Positions 15,645 to 23,719 are shown, numbered from the stretch's first letter. The stretch: DNA of 31,807 nt from DATNPH01 sp036703315 (GCA_036703315.1 DATNPH010000226.1:1-31807), one strand, 5' to 3'. Made by a program: numbers and translations. Notes: generated by a model from the letters alone, not told the origin.

Positions 15645-16271
15645 CTAGGCTACTGATGCGGGAGTAGTCATTAATAAAACATCGCCAGTGCAATGAATTA
15701 ATTTGTGGGGTACGATAGCAGCTCGATCAATGACTTTGAATCCGTTGCGTTGGTAAAGATTCATTGCCCCAGTATTTTGTTCAAAGCAAAGCAGGCTAAG
15801 TTCTCGGAACCCTTTTTCCTGTGCTTGCTGACGAGCGATCGATAAAAATTGGGTTCCTAATCCTTGACCTCGAAACTCTGGAAATAGGGCAAGCGCACAA
15901 ATATACCAAGTCCCAGGAGCTTCCATGCTGTATGGAGCCAATATATCGGGTTCATCTGATAGTTCCTTCAACTCAGTAGTAGCTTTTGAGTTGTTCTCGG
16001 ATGCTTCTTCAATTGGGAAAGTAACCATCATGCCGATTACCTCACCATCATGCTCTGCTACAACACAATTCTTGTAGCTGAATACACTTTGGTCACTGGC
16101 ATAGCGTTTCGAGCCAATTTCGATAGGTGTTAAACCTGGATAATCTTTTGTCAGCGTGCTCCACATATAGTCTGCTACACCATCTGAAGCGATACTGAAC
16201 AATTGAGCAATCTTGTAGCAGTCATCAATTGTAGCTGGTCGAAAAAGAGTTTGTGTTTTCATAAAATACAT
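15645..16271 (-). CDS. GNAT-family N-acetyltransferase
   Basis: The 208-residue protein has the GNAT fold: an N-terminal strand-helix (FRPATIDDCYKIAQLF), the strand pair around CVVAEHDGEVIGMMVTF, strand 4 WYICALALFPEFRG followed by the acetyl-CoA loop RGQGLGTQFL (the R/Q-x-x-G-x-G/A motif), and the C-terminal LLCFEQNTGAMNLYQRNGFKV. An acidic Ser/Glu-rich insert (about 100-118) lies between strands 3 and 4. Substrate unknown. The frame starts at ATG 16271; the ATG at 16262 (MKTQTLFRPA) is an equally plausible start because neither has a strong ribosome binding site. Confidence 0.88.
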   Translation of the reverse strand: MYFMKTQTLFRPATIDDCYKIAQLFSIASDGVADYMWSTLTKDYPGLTPIEIGSKRYASDQSVFSYKNCVVAEHDGEVIGMMVTFPIEEASENNSKATTELKELSDEPDILAPYSMEAPGTWYICALALFPEFRGQGLGTQFLSIARQQAQEKGFRELSLLCFEQNTGAMNLYQRNGFKVIDRAAIVPHKLIHCTGDVLLMTTPASVA

Positions 16272-16358
16272 TCCAATTGTTGCTTGAGAAAGTTTTGTTG
16301 CGTGAACAATTAATCAACAACTTACGAACACAGTCAATAAGATGAAAAGCTTCCTTGT

Positions 16359-16673
16359 TTATTCAGCTAGGATGGTTTCACTAGCCAAGTTATCGACAAT
16401 GACCGGACTGTCAAAGTAAGTTATTGATGGTTCAGAGCCAAACTGCTCGGCAATAGAGAGCCTAAAGTTTTCGGTATAGAAGCAGTCTGCATCCTTTCGA
16501 GACTTCCAGAGATACGCACCTCCCGCTGTCTTGCCGTCCTCAGATAACAAGAAATATTTCCGAATCAATCCCGGTATGTCGTAGAACATCGATGCGATAT
16601 TTGCAAAGAGTTCTTCAGCTTGGCTACGGGTTACAGACGCAGGCAGTTTGAATTGGACGAGTACAGTAATCAT
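16359..16673 (-). CDS. YdhR-like putative mono-oxygenase (dimeric alpha-beta barrel)
   Basis: The 104-residue protein begins MITVLVQFKLPASVT and continues with MFYDIPGLIRKYFLLSEDG, GGAYLWKSRKDADCFY and the closing PSITYFDSPVIVDN. This matches the YdhR-like ferredoxin-fold proteins, which form dimeric alpha-beta barrels related to small quinone mono-oxygenases. No reaction has been firmly assigned to the family. AAGGA seven bases upstream supports the ATG. It lies downstream of the SfnB/DszC-like gene on the same strand, separated by the MITE at 16703-16810. Confidence 0.75.
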   Translation of the reverse strand: MITVLVQFKLPASVTRSQAEELFANIASMFYDIPGLIRKYFLLSEDGKTAGGAYLWKSRKDADCFYTENFRLSIAEQFGSEPSITYFDSPVIVDNLASETILAE

Positions 16674-16702
16674 TGTGAAATCCTTCTAAAATTGCTTAGG
16701 TG

Positions 16703-16810
16703 TTATACCAATTGGCTTTTTCAATGTCACAGTTCGCACCCCCCCAGCCCCCCTTATAAAGGGGGGAGCAATTAGAGAATATGTATCAAACTCAAACCCA
16801 ATCGGTATTA
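16703..16810. mobile_element. 108-bp MITE with IS630-type ends
   Basis: TTATACCAATTGGCTTT at 16703 is an imperfect inverted copy of the right end 16794-16810, which reads TAATACCGATTGGGTTT on the minus strand, and both ends begin with a TA-containing word. The interior has no coding capacity and a strong C6/G6 hairpin. The left 28 bases match 22 of the first 28 bases of the element at 31665, which carries a transposase start, so this is likely a non-autonomous relative of that IS. Confidence 0.65.
16748..16766. terminator. Strong GC hairpin inside the MITE
   Basis: CCCCCCTT-ATA-AAGGGGGG forms an 8-bp stem. It could stop or attenuate transcription between the SfnB/DszC-like gene and the YdhR-like gene. 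It lacks a U-tract, so this role is inferred. Confidence 0.4.
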
Positions 16811-16864
16811 GGTGGTAGGGGAGAGGAATTGCCATTATTTGGGTCTGCATACATGGCAGAGATT

Positions 16865-18052
16865 TCAGGAATAGTGGGTGACCATTGGCAGTTCTTGATT
16901 GAGAACCCAATTGCCGATATCTCGCAACTTGTAATCCACTGGGTCATGCAGGGTAAACGTCCGTAGGTCACGCCAGTAGCGATCGCAGCCGTACCTTGCA
17001 GCTGTAGAACGTGCGCCCATTACATCAAAGATGCGGGAGGTAATATCCAGGCCAATTTTGGTGACAAAAGCTTTGGCAGTATAAACAGCGATCGCAACTT
17101 CTCCCCGTTCCTGATGAGTCAGTGCTTCTCCCTTTTCCCAAGCGGACTGAACCTGCTGCCCTGCCTGCTCTGCTAGACTGATTGCTGCCTTGAGTTGCAT
17201 CCACAGTTCGCCATAATGGTGCATGATAAAGGGATCTTTCGAGGCGCGATCGACTCCTGATGTAATCCAGGGTCGAGTTGCCGTAGTGGTATAGTCCTTT
17301 GCTGCCTCAAATGCACCCTCGGTGATTCCCAGATAAACATGGGTTTTGGCTAATTGATTCACAACGAATAAAAAGGTGGCAAACGCACTCTCTGGCGACG
17401 GCGGCGGGCCTAAAATTTCATCTGGAGTCACTAAAACGTTGTGGAATGTGAAACTGCCGCTGGCGGTGCGTCGTTGTCCCATATTGTCCCAGTCGTTGTT
17501 GTAGACAATCCCTTCTCGATCTTTGGGAAGCACGAAGACGATGGGCATATCAACTCCGTCTTGCATGGCAGAGAACGCACGCAGATCAGCCGCGACTGTA
17601 CCTGTGCCAAAAGTCTTGATTCCATTCACCCGGAAATGATTGTCTTCTGGCTCAATCTTGAGGCGCGTGTCCCTCGCATTGAGAGCGTTGCCCCAAAACA
17701 GGTGATTTTGAGCGGTGGCTCGATAGTAGCGATCGGCTTGAGCGGGGGTGCCTGCAATCTGAGGCAGTACTGATAGGATTATCTGGTTGGCATAGAGCTG
17801 CCCGATGGAACCATCTGCCTTTGAAAGTTCTTGGACAATCTTGAATGCCTCTATCCAGGTTGCTCCCACACCGCCATAGGCTTTTGGTACCACCAGAGGT
17901 AACAAACCTGCGTTCCGGAGTTGCCGAACTTCCTCATCTGGGGCACCGGCTTGGCGATCGCGTTCTACTGCACTGGCGGCTAATTTGTTTGAGACAGCCG
18001 TTGCGATCGCTTTATAATCCTTCAATTCAATGTGTTCTAGTACTTGTGTCAT
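16865..18052 (-). CDS. Acyl-CoA dehydrogenase-family flavoprotein (SfnB/DszC-like)
   Basis: The 395-residue protein has the acyl-CoA dehydrogenase fold: an N-terminal helical domain with RQLRNAGLLPLVVPKAYGG (about 43-61), a middle beta domain with FRVNGIKTFGTGT, the DNMGQRRTASGSFTFHNV stretch, and a C-terminal helical bundle with FDVMGARSTAARYGCDRYWRD. These resemble the SfnB/DszC branch, FMN- or FAD-dependent proteins in sulfur-compound oxidation, more than true acyl-CoA dehydrogenases. The exact substrate is not visible, and no sulfur genes surround it. AGGAG 10 bases upstream supports the ATG. Confidence 0.85.
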   Translation of the reverse strand: MTQVLEHIELKDYKAIATAVSNKLAASAVERDRQAGAPDEEVRQLRNAGLLPLVVPKAYGGVGATWIEAFKIVQELSKADGSIGQLYANQIILSVLPQIAGTPAQADRYYRATAQNHLFWGNALNARDTRLKIEPEDNHFRVNGIKTFGTGTVAADLRAFSAMQDGVDMPIVFVLPKDREGIVYNNDWDNMGQRRTASGSFTFHNVLVTPDEILGPPPSPESAFATFLFVVNQLAKTHVYLGITEGAFEAAKDYTTTATRPWITSGVDRASKDPFIMHHYGELWMQLKAAISLAEQAGQQVQSAWEKGEALTHQERGEVAIAVYTAKAFVTKIGLDITSRIFDVMGARSTAARYGCDRYWRDLRTFTLHDPVDYKLRDIGNWVLNQELPMVTHYS

Positions 18053-18367
18053 GAGTTTCTTTCTCCTGCGTAGGTGTGATTTCCATAGGTGTGAAAACCT
18101 TGATGCAAAAGCCCAGCCGCCTCTACAGGCTGCAAATCTTTAGCAAGGTGTTTCTCAACCGAGTTCTAGGTTTTATTTGAATGCCAGTTCGCCAAGTGCT
18201 AGGCGATATCTTCTATCGAAGAGACTGTTAAGCCTTCACAACCTTTCATTTACCAAAGTAGTTTGATATTTCGTATCTGTCGTTACAGAAAATCTCTGGA
18301 CTTCAGTAATGTCTTACCTCTGGAAATCTCAGGTTGCCTGACCTCAACCTCTGGGTGAGACTCCTTA
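18053..18367. other. Intergenic region upstream of the flavoprotein gene
   Basis: No gene is supported over these 315 bases. Positions 18073-18100 contain two copies of TAGGTGTGA. The remainder has only short imperfect inverted words, and the promoter of the flavoprotein gene presumably lies here. Confidence 0.4.
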
Positions 18368-18783
18368 TCAAAGGCAGAGGGTTTCTATACAGCGAACAAA
18401 AAGCTCAACACCGATCGCCAGTGCAGTTTCATCAAAGTCGAATCTGGGATGGTGGTGAGGGTAGGACAAACCTTTTTCGAGATTAGCAGAACCTAAAAAG
18501 AAAAAGCAGCCCGGTACCTGTTGCAGATCTAGTGCCATCTCCTCACCCGCTAGAGTTTGACAATTGGGGACAACAGCTTGAGGCATCTCCACAACAGATG
18601 AAGCGACAGAACTCACCATCTCTGCTAAGAGAGCATCATTAATTACGGGTGGCGAGACGCGATGGTAGTCAAATTCGTAACTAGCCCCGTGGATTTGGCA
18701 CACTCCAGCGATCGCTTGCTCAATGCGCTGTGGCAGGAAGTCTGATAATTTGAGGTTGAAATAACGCACGGTGCCATTATCTT
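18368..18783 (-). pseudogene. C-terminal fragment of an M20-family amidohydrolase
   Basis: The frame matches the C-terminal third of M20 N-acyl-amino-acid amidohydrolases: GTVRYF, AGVCQIHGASYEFDY, PPVINDALLAEM, AGEEMALDLQQVPGCFFFLG and the metal-site ending YPHHHPRFDFDETAL. The N-terminal catalytic two thirds are missing. Upstream the frame reads YLQLEDN and then meets a TGA. Homology ends near 18783, where a CheR fragment on the opposite strand begins. A GTG at 18769 could start a 133-residue product, but it would be non-functional. Confidence 0.8.
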
Positions 18784-18793
18784 CTAGCTGTAA

Positions 18794-19006
18794 GTAACAT
18801 CAACGCTGTACCAGGATGTGTTGATCAATGTCACGAGTTTTTTCCGAGACGCTTCAGCGTTTGACACTTTAAAAAGCAAGCTATTTCCGATGATTGCTAA
18901 AGATAAAGCCGCAGGAAATGTGCCGATCCGCATCTGGGTGGCGGGATGTTCAACGGCGGAAGACGCTTGCTTGATCACCATTTGCCTGCTCCCTATCAGG
19001 GGTTGA
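18794..19006 (+). pseudogene. Internal fragment of a CheR-type methyltransferase
   Basis: The frame reads TLYQDVLINVTSFFRDASAF and continues with LKSKLFPMIAKDK, IRIWVAGCSTAEDAC and TICLL before a TGA. This is the start of the CheR methyltransferase domain found in CheB/CheR and sensor-kinase fusions, normally INVTSFFRD...GCSTGEEAYS. The G-E-E of the SAM motif is altered to A-E-D. Both the N-terminal helical domain and most of the catalytic domain are missing, so it is a relic. Confidence 0.75.
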
Positions 19007-19193
19007 GCTGGTCATCAGTCTGGCTCTGTGTACTGTGGCTTTTGGGCGATGGAACTAGAGACGTGGCTGCTCCGGCGCAGATAACTAAATAAGGTATTAG
19101 CTATTTTTACCTAGAAAATATACTTTATCTCGTTTATTGTGTAAATATTTCGTTATAGTAAATTCATATAACTTTACACGAGGGCAAACACCC

Positions 19194-19472
19194 ATGCGCT
19201 ACACCGATAAACAAGGGAAGACCCTCAACCTCAATGAGTGTATGACGGTTGACAGCTTCTTTATAGAGGCTGAGGTATATATCAGGGAACCACAGGAGAT
19301 GCATTTCAACCAAAAAGGAGAGCTACGAGCAGGAAAGAAATTGAACAAAGCAGTAGCACAGGGTAGTGATGGCAGTGAGCTGATCCCTGCTGAGGTTCAA
19401 GTGCGTACACGTAGTGATGGCAGTAAATTGCTCAATCAGCCTCTGGTCGCTGGCTACACAGGAGACGAATGA
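19194..19472 (+). CDS. Hypothetical protein, 92 aa
   Basis: I place the start at ATG 19194 (MRYTDKQGKTLNLNE). The frame also opens at a TTG at 19137, but that stretch is AT-rich and promoter-like. The protein is polar and charged, with two Gly-Ser-Asp turns (QGSDGSELIP and RSDGSKLL) suggesting a small beta-rich fold. No signal, membrane helix or known motif is visible. The opening MRYT...G...LN is reminiscent of small light-harvesting-like proteins, and a fragment like that family follows at 19507, but I cannot prove a link. Family not recognised. Confidence 0.45.
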   Translation: MRYTDKQGKTLNLNECMTVDSFFIEAEVYIREPQEMHFNQKGELRAGKKLNKAVAQGSDGSELIPAEVQVRTRSDGSKLLNQPLVAGYTGDE

Positions 19473-19506
19473 GAAAATCACCAAGAACTAGGCAATTGAG
19501 CCTGCT

Positions 19507-19620
19507 ATGTACTTGGCAGAGTATCCCTCACCCGAACAGCAACAGCGTTATGCCTTGCAGGGGGCAGTCGCTATCCTATTGGTTGCCTTGACACTGTTGA
19601 GTAGATTAGCTGTCAGCTAG
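19507..19620 (+). pseudogene. One-helix light-harvesting-like (ssl1498-type) protein, probable remnant
   Basis: A 37-residue frame reads MYLAEYPSPEQQQRYALQG followed by one membrane helix (AVAILLVALTLL) and LAVS. The AEYP/AEPP box, Q-x-R-Y and a single C-terminal helix resemble the small cyanobacterial ssl1498-type light-harvesting-like proteins. The similarity continues upstream in frame (AIEPA) to a TAG at 19492, where I recall a Phe in family members (NNFAIEP), so the 5' part has probably been lost or interrupted. A short functional peptide from ATG 19507 remains possible. Confidence 0.4.
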
Positions 19621-19714
19621 GCATAACAATAGCTAGGTATTTAGCTTCTTCTCAAGATATCTAGCGAACATTAACCCTCTAGTTTTCGCCCCAAGTGGGC
19701 ACAGGAGCCAGCGC

Positions 19715-19942
19715 GTGAATCAGCCCATGGAATTATCTTTCGAGCAACAATTTAGCATCCGTTGCTTTGCCGACCAAGTACAGCAGATGTCCCGCGAACA
19801 AGCGCAGGAGTTTTTGCTCATGCTGTATCAGCAGATGATGATTAAGGACACGATGTACCAGAATTTTCTGAAGCAGGAGTGGAAACTAGACTCAGGTGCG
19901 ATCGCTCACCTTCGCAAGGAAGCCAATAGGGATGGGTTGTAG
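19715..19942 (+). CDS. nblA: Phycobilisome degradation protein NblA
   Basis: NblA is a small adaptor that binds phycobiliproteins and directs phycobilisomes to proteolysis, classically with ClpC, during nutrient starvation. This 75-residue protein shows the family core MELSFEQQFSIRCFADQVQQ, then SREQAQEFLLMLYQQMMIKD and FLKQEWKLDSG, predicted as the usual two helices. The GTG at 19715 is chosen because AGGAG lies seven bases upstream; an ATG at 19727 is the alternative. The usual protein is about 55-65 residues. The last 14 here (AIAHLRKEANRDGL) are encoded by a HIP1 palindrome plus a word repeated at 21140-21156, so the C-terminus seems to have been extended by a repeat. Confidence 0.88.
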   Translation: MNQPMELSFEQQFSIRCFADQVQQMSREQAQEFLLMLYQQMMIKDTMYQNFLKQEWKLDSGAIAHLRKEANRDGL

Positions 19943-20175
19943 AGCCATGATTGATGGCGTTTAAATTCCACTGTGTCAAGTGGTGAAAGAAGTGGAATAA
20001 CAGATGCATAACACTTCCCGCCAGAAAAACTGCCACTAGCTCTGTTTCACTTTATTGTTTGTTTGCAAGGCCAGAATTCAAGGCAAGACCCTGCTAGTAT
20101 CATGGCTTGAGTACCTCCTCAACTAGCTCCCTGGCATCGATATTGAGCCGAAGAAGTTTATGGAGGCAAACCTCT

Positions 20176-20970
20176 ATGTTTAGCAGCCTTACTGGTTTAA
20201 TCAATCCCACTGGCAGCGATTGGGGAGAGCGCTTACTCAACACCGTTGCCAGCAAAACGATTCGCTACCTATTTACTCAAAGCGAGTCAGTCGAAGTCTT
20301 TGTCCGCTGCCATCCTTCCAGTAAACTCTTGCAAGGCAGCATTGACAGCTTCAAAATGACTGGTCGTGGGCTTGTCATCCGTGATGATTTTAGGGCGGAA
20401 GAAATATCTTTTGAGACCGACGCCGTATCGATTGACTTCAGCGGCGTTTTGAGCGGCAAACTGGTTTTAGCCCAACCTACCCAAGCCGTTGCCCAAGTCA
20501 CCCTCTCCGAAGCAGGCATCAACCACGCTTTTCAGGCTGAACTAGTGAAAAAGCGTTTGATGAACCTCTCCCTGCCTGCCTTAACCGACCTATCTGGCGG
20601 TGAGCCGGTCTCGTTTGAAGCTGTCCAACTACAGTTATTGCCCAACAATCGAGTGCAGATTTGGGCTAAAGCCGACCTAAGCAACGGCGAACTCGTACCG
20701 ATTAGCCTGAGTGCAACCATCGCCATTGAGCGGCGGCGTCGCCTTGTTTTTTGTGACCCGAAGTTTGAACCAGACACCGTGCCAGAATCTCAACGGGACA
20801 TCTCTCAAACCCTGAGCACCATATTGGCTCAAATTTTGGATCGCATGGTCGATCTGGAGCGCTTCGATCTCGATGGCATCACGATGCGGCTCAACCGATT
20901 AGAAACCAAAGAGAAACAGTTGATTTTCAGCGGCTACGCTCAGATTGATCGCATTCCCGCTAGCTCTTAA
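20176..20970 (+). CDS. DUF2993 (LmeA-like) protein
   Basis: The ATG at 20176 is preferred because GGAGG lies nine bases upstream; a TTG at 20107 in the same frame has no such signal. The 264-residue product carries a DUF2993 domain: repeated beta strands with SVEVFVRCHPSSKLLQGSID, a long middle stretch with VSIDFSGVLSGKLVL, AQVTLSEAGINHAFQ, and a C-terminal strand-helix (FDLDGITMRLNRLETKEKQL). DUF2993 proteins resemble LmeA, a phospholipid-binding protein of the cell envelope. No clear signal peptide is visible. Role uncertain; possibly lipid binding. Confidence 0.85.
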   Translation: MFSSLTGLINPTGSDWGERLLNTVASKTIRYLFTQSESVEVFVRCHPSSKLLQGSIDSFKMTGRGLVIRDDFRAEEISFETDAVSIDFSGVLSGKLVLAQPTQAVAQVTLSEAGINHAFQAELVKKRLMNLSLPALTDLSGGEPVSFEAVQLQLLPNNRVQIWAKADLSNGELVPISLSATIAIERRRRLVFCDPKFEPDTVPESQRDISQTLSTILAQILDRMVDLERFDLDGITMRLNRLETKEKQLIFSGYAQIDRIPASS

Positions 20971-21511
20971 TCTACTGGCGTGGGTTGGGCTTTGTACCCC
21001 ACTCGCTTAACTGGGCAGCCCACCATCAGCTAATATGAGGTGTTGCAGGCTAGCCTAGTTCCGTATTTGAGATATAAGCCTAGTTCCGTATTTGAGATAT
21101 AATTGAGAGGCAAACAGCGACAACGCTACTCGTTGCGAGGCAGCCAATAGGGATGCCAATGAACTTTTAAGGCAATATGCAGTCGGTGAAAGAAATTTAG
21201 TCTGGAAGAATTGCCTTTTTAACAAGACAGCAATTTTCTGATTAATTAAGTATTCGTACCTGCTTATTTTGTTTGCTGCAAGTAAGTTCTGAAGAATGGT
21301 TATGCTGATCGATGCTTGGCTACCCAACGGCATCGGCAGACGCAGGGCAGGGTGATTGACCTTTAAATTGTGGTTCCCAGAAATCCCAATAGCCAGGAAC
21401 GCGAACTCTACAAAAAGGCTATATCTGGAGAGCAGCCGAGCCGTTACTCCACACGGATGGGAAAACAGTAATGGTCCAACTTTTAAGCCGATATATACAA
21501 GGAGATTTTCA
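20971..21511. other. Intergenic region with repeats
   Basis: No gene is supported. A minus-strand frame through 21055-21567 has no convincing start or family and crosses the ribosome binding site of the next gene. The region holds the 25-bp tandem duplication at 21053-21102, the AGCCAATAGGGATG word shared with the nblA 3' end (21143-21156), and probably the promoter of the gene at 21512. Confidence 0.5.
21053..21102. repeat. Perfect 25-bp tandem duplication
   Basis: The unit starting GCCTAGTTCCGTATTTGAG occurs twice, head to tail, without mismatch. Perfect identity suggests recent duplication by slippage. Confidence 0.8.
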
Positions 21512-21739
21512 ATGAGTAAGCACACCCAAATCAAAATCATCCAAGAAACTTTTGGAAATCCTGACAAAGATGGTAACTACAGTGGGGCTTATATCTTCTG
21601 TGACGGCACAGCTGAGTTTGTCTGTGGGTACCAAGCCCCTACTGGAGAGAGCAACGGTAGTGAAGAATACTACAACGTCATGCCAGCGACCCCTCAACAG
21701 GTATATGCCAGATATGGAAGACTTGAAAACGGTCTTTGA
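21512..21739 (+). CDS. Hypothetical protein, 75 aa
   Basis: AAGGAG at 21499-21504, seven bases before ATG 21512, gives one of the best initiation signals in the window. The frame remains open further upstream, but with no comparable signal. The soluble protein begins MSKHTQIKIIQETFGNPDK and continues with GAYIFCDGTAEFVCGYQAP, likely a small beta-rich domain with two Cys, and ends in a helical PQQVYARYGRLENGL. Family and function not recognised. Confidence 0.65.
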   Translation: MSKHTQIKIIQETFGNPDKDGNYSGAYIFCDGTAEFVCGYQAPTGESNGSEEYYNVMPATPQQVYARYGRLENGL

Positions 21740-21807
21740 GTAGCAATCGAAACGGAGAGTGTTAGACCCGAATATCTTGCCCTTTCACGAATGTACGCGG
21801 GTATTAA

Positions 21808-22095
21808 TTGACTTTTCAAGAAATAGTGGACTTGCTCACAGAAAAGAGAGTAATTCGGATTCTGGGCTGTTCTACCCGAATCTTTTACAAAAAGCTGAAA
21901 GATTTTCCAGCCCCCAAATCAACAGAGGACTGGGGGGCGATTCAGGAGATCAGTACTAGGGTGGGGATAAAGGCAGAAGACCTGACAATCCTACTGGAAA
22001 TTGCTCAGACGAAAAAAGCCGCCGTAGAGCGAGTTGAGCAGGATGAAAAAGAACACAAGCTATCGCTTGCCAGAAGAAGTAGAACGGGTCATTAA
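21808..22095 (+). CDS. Hypothetical protein, 95 aa
   Basis: The frame opens right after an in-frame TAA with TTG at 21808 and encodes TFQEIVDLLTEKRVIRILG, then STRIFYKKLKDFPAP, WGAIQEISTRVGIKAEDL and a charged helical tail. It looks helical with small DNA-binding-like turns, but no family is recognised. The absence of a strong ribosome binding site and the TTG start leave open that the 5' part is missing. A histidine kinase fragment follows in the same frame directly after its stop. Confidence 0.4.
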   Translation: MTFQEIVDLLTEKRVIRILGCSTRIFYKKLKDFPAPKSTEDWGAIQEISTRVGIKAEDLTILLEIAQTKKAAVERVEQDEKEHKLSLARRSRTGH

Positions 22096-22110
22096 CCACT
22101 GCTATACCAG

Positions 22111-22596
22111 CATTATTCAATTGAGTTAAGCCAAGGCGCATTGAAAGTCCGGTCAGCATCAGTATGCTTGAAAGTCGCCTTACCTCAAGAGCGCCAACCA
22201 GAGCTGCAAATCAGTTTCTTGGGTAATTTGCCGGTTTTAGTTTCTCATGCAGACAGTTTGGAGCGAATTTTAACAGAGCTACTGAATAACGCCTGCAAAT
22301 ACACACCACCTAACGGTCAAATCGCAGTCACAGCTATAGCTCAATCCGGTACGATGCAGTTGAGCGTAAGCAACTCCAGCACTGAGATTCCTGCGAGTGA
22401 ACTTGCTCACATCTTTAAGAAGTTCTACCGCATTCCCAGTTCTGATCCGTGGAAGCAGGGTGGAACTGGATTAGGACTGGCGTTAAGGCAGAAGTTGACG
22501 GAACACTTAGGCGGCACAATTCAGGTAGAGTGTGATGCTAATCAAAAAGGTTCAGTTTCTGGAATACCCTCAACTCGACGCGGGTTCATAGGGTAG
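22111..22596 (+). pseudogene. C-terminal fragment of a histidine kinase (ATPase domain)
   Basis: After the TAA at 22093 the frame reads YSIELSQGALKVRSASVCL and then a HATPase_c domain: the N-box ELLNNACKYTPPNGQI, LSVSNSSTEIPASEL, IFKKFYRIPSSDPW and GGTGLGLALRQKL. The end (VECDANQKGSVSGIPSTRRG) departs from the usual final strand. There is no HisKA phospho-acceptor, PAS or membrane region, so the piece is a 5'-truncated relic, although an internal TTG at 22141 could start a 151-residue product. Confidence 0.7.
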
Positions 22597-22623
22597 CAAT
22601 TGGCAAAATTGCTTAGGGCAGGC

Positions 22624-23592
22624 TCAATCTGGAACCACAATATTTTCCAAGCCCATCTCAGCTGCTGGGTATTGTGGATTCATCGCCTCTAGAGTGTCGG
22701 CGATTGCTCGAGCGATGACTAAGTTGCGGTACCACTTCTTGTTAGCTGGCACTACATACCATGGAGCATAGGCAGTCGAGCAATTATTAATCATCTCCTC
22801 AAAGGCAGCTTGGTAGTCATCCCAGAATAGGCGTTCTTTCAGGTCGTTACTGGAGAACTTCCAGCGCTTATCTGGGTCTTCTAACCGACTTTCTAAGCGG
22901 CGTTTTTGTTCGTCTTTAGAAATATGGAGAAAAAACTTGATTACCGCGATGTTGTTAAGAGTGAGCATATGCTCGAACTCATTAATCAGGTGATAGCGCT
23001 CTCGCCAAACGTTCTCCGGTACCAACTGCTTCACCCGCACAATCAGCACATCTTCGTAATGGGAGCGGTTGAAGATAGAGATCATCCCGCGCTGCGGTGC
23101 TTTCTGGTGGTACCGCCACAGAAAGTCGTGACTTAATTCCTCATCACTGGGCTTTTTGAATGACCACACCTGGCAGCCTTGTGGGTTGAGTCCGCCAAAT
23201 ACGTGTTTGATTGTGCCATCTTTACCGCCTGTATCCATCGCTTGCAGCACAATTAGCAGGCTACGCTGGTGTTCGGCATACAAGCGTTCTTGTAAATTCT
23301 GAAGACGCAGGCGCTGCTTGTCGAGTTCATCTTCGACGTGTTTCTTTTTTTTGTAATGTTCGGAGCTATTCGGATCGAGAGCAGCTAAGACAATAGGCTT
23401 TCCAGGTCGAACCCGATAGCGGGAATAGTCCGGTTCAGGCGGCGAGTCCACTAGGATTTTTTCAGGTGCCATTTCCTCGGCCACCTCGCTAGTCGCCAAG
23501 GCTTGCGCTTGTTGAGTCTTGTGAGATTCTGCTTCAGATGCACTGTGAGTAGGAGTTGAACTGTTGTCCGATGAATCGCTTGGTTGGTTCAT
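22624..23592 (-). CDS. ppk2: Polyphosphate kinase 2 (PPK2) family
   Basis: I choose ATG 23592 (MNQPSDSSDNSS), supported by AGGA eight bases upstream; the frame also extends to 23658. The protein has a disordered Ser/Thr/Glu-rich N-terminus (about 1-50), then the PPK2 core: Walker A MDTGGKDGTIKHVF (about 119-132), GMISIFNRSHYEDVL around Walker B (about 169-183), and the lid stretch RLEDPDKRWKFS. PPK2 enzymes transfer phosphate between polyphosphate and nucleotides. These motifs are intact. The sequence resembles class III/I PPK2, but which nucleotide is used cannot be read here. Confidence 0.93.
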   Translation of the reverse strand: MNQPSDSSDNSSTPTHSASEAESHKTQQAQALATSEVAEEMAPEKILVDSPPEPDYSRYRVRPGKPIVLAALDPNSSEHYKKKKHVEDELDKQRLRLQNLQERLYAEHQRSLLIVLQAMDTGGKDGTIKHVFGGLNPQGCQVWSFKKPSDEELSHDFLWRYHQKAPQRGMISIFNRSHYEDVLIVRVKQLVPENVWRERYHLINEFEHMLTLNNIAVIKFFLHISKDEQKRRLESRLEDPDKRWKFSSNDLKERLFWDDYQAAFEEMINNCSTAYAPWYVVPANKKWYRNLVIARAIADTLEAMNPQYPAAEMGLENIVVPD

Positions 23593-23650
23593 ACGGGGTG
23601 TCCTGATTAAAGGGTTTTCAAAAGGGATTTCAACCAATTGTAGAATTATC

Positions 23651-23667
23651 AAACCCAAATGGTATTA
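23651..23667 (-). repeat. Solitary IS630/MITE-type terminal repeat
   Basis: On the minus strand this reads TAATACCATTTGGGTTT, matching the right end of the MITE at 16794-16810 and the left end at 31665. No matching partner end is found to its left, so it is a single remnant end just upstream of the PPK2 gene. Confidence 0.5.
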
Positions 23668-23719
23668 GGTATGCACACAGCTGGCAATTTTTGTCAAATG
23701 TGAGGTTTTGAGCGACGCT

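Noticed and set aside
21055..21567. 170-codon minus-strand frame
   Set aside because: It runs through a tandem duplication and opposite the ribosome binding site and start of the better-supported gene at 21512; the translation has no domain character.
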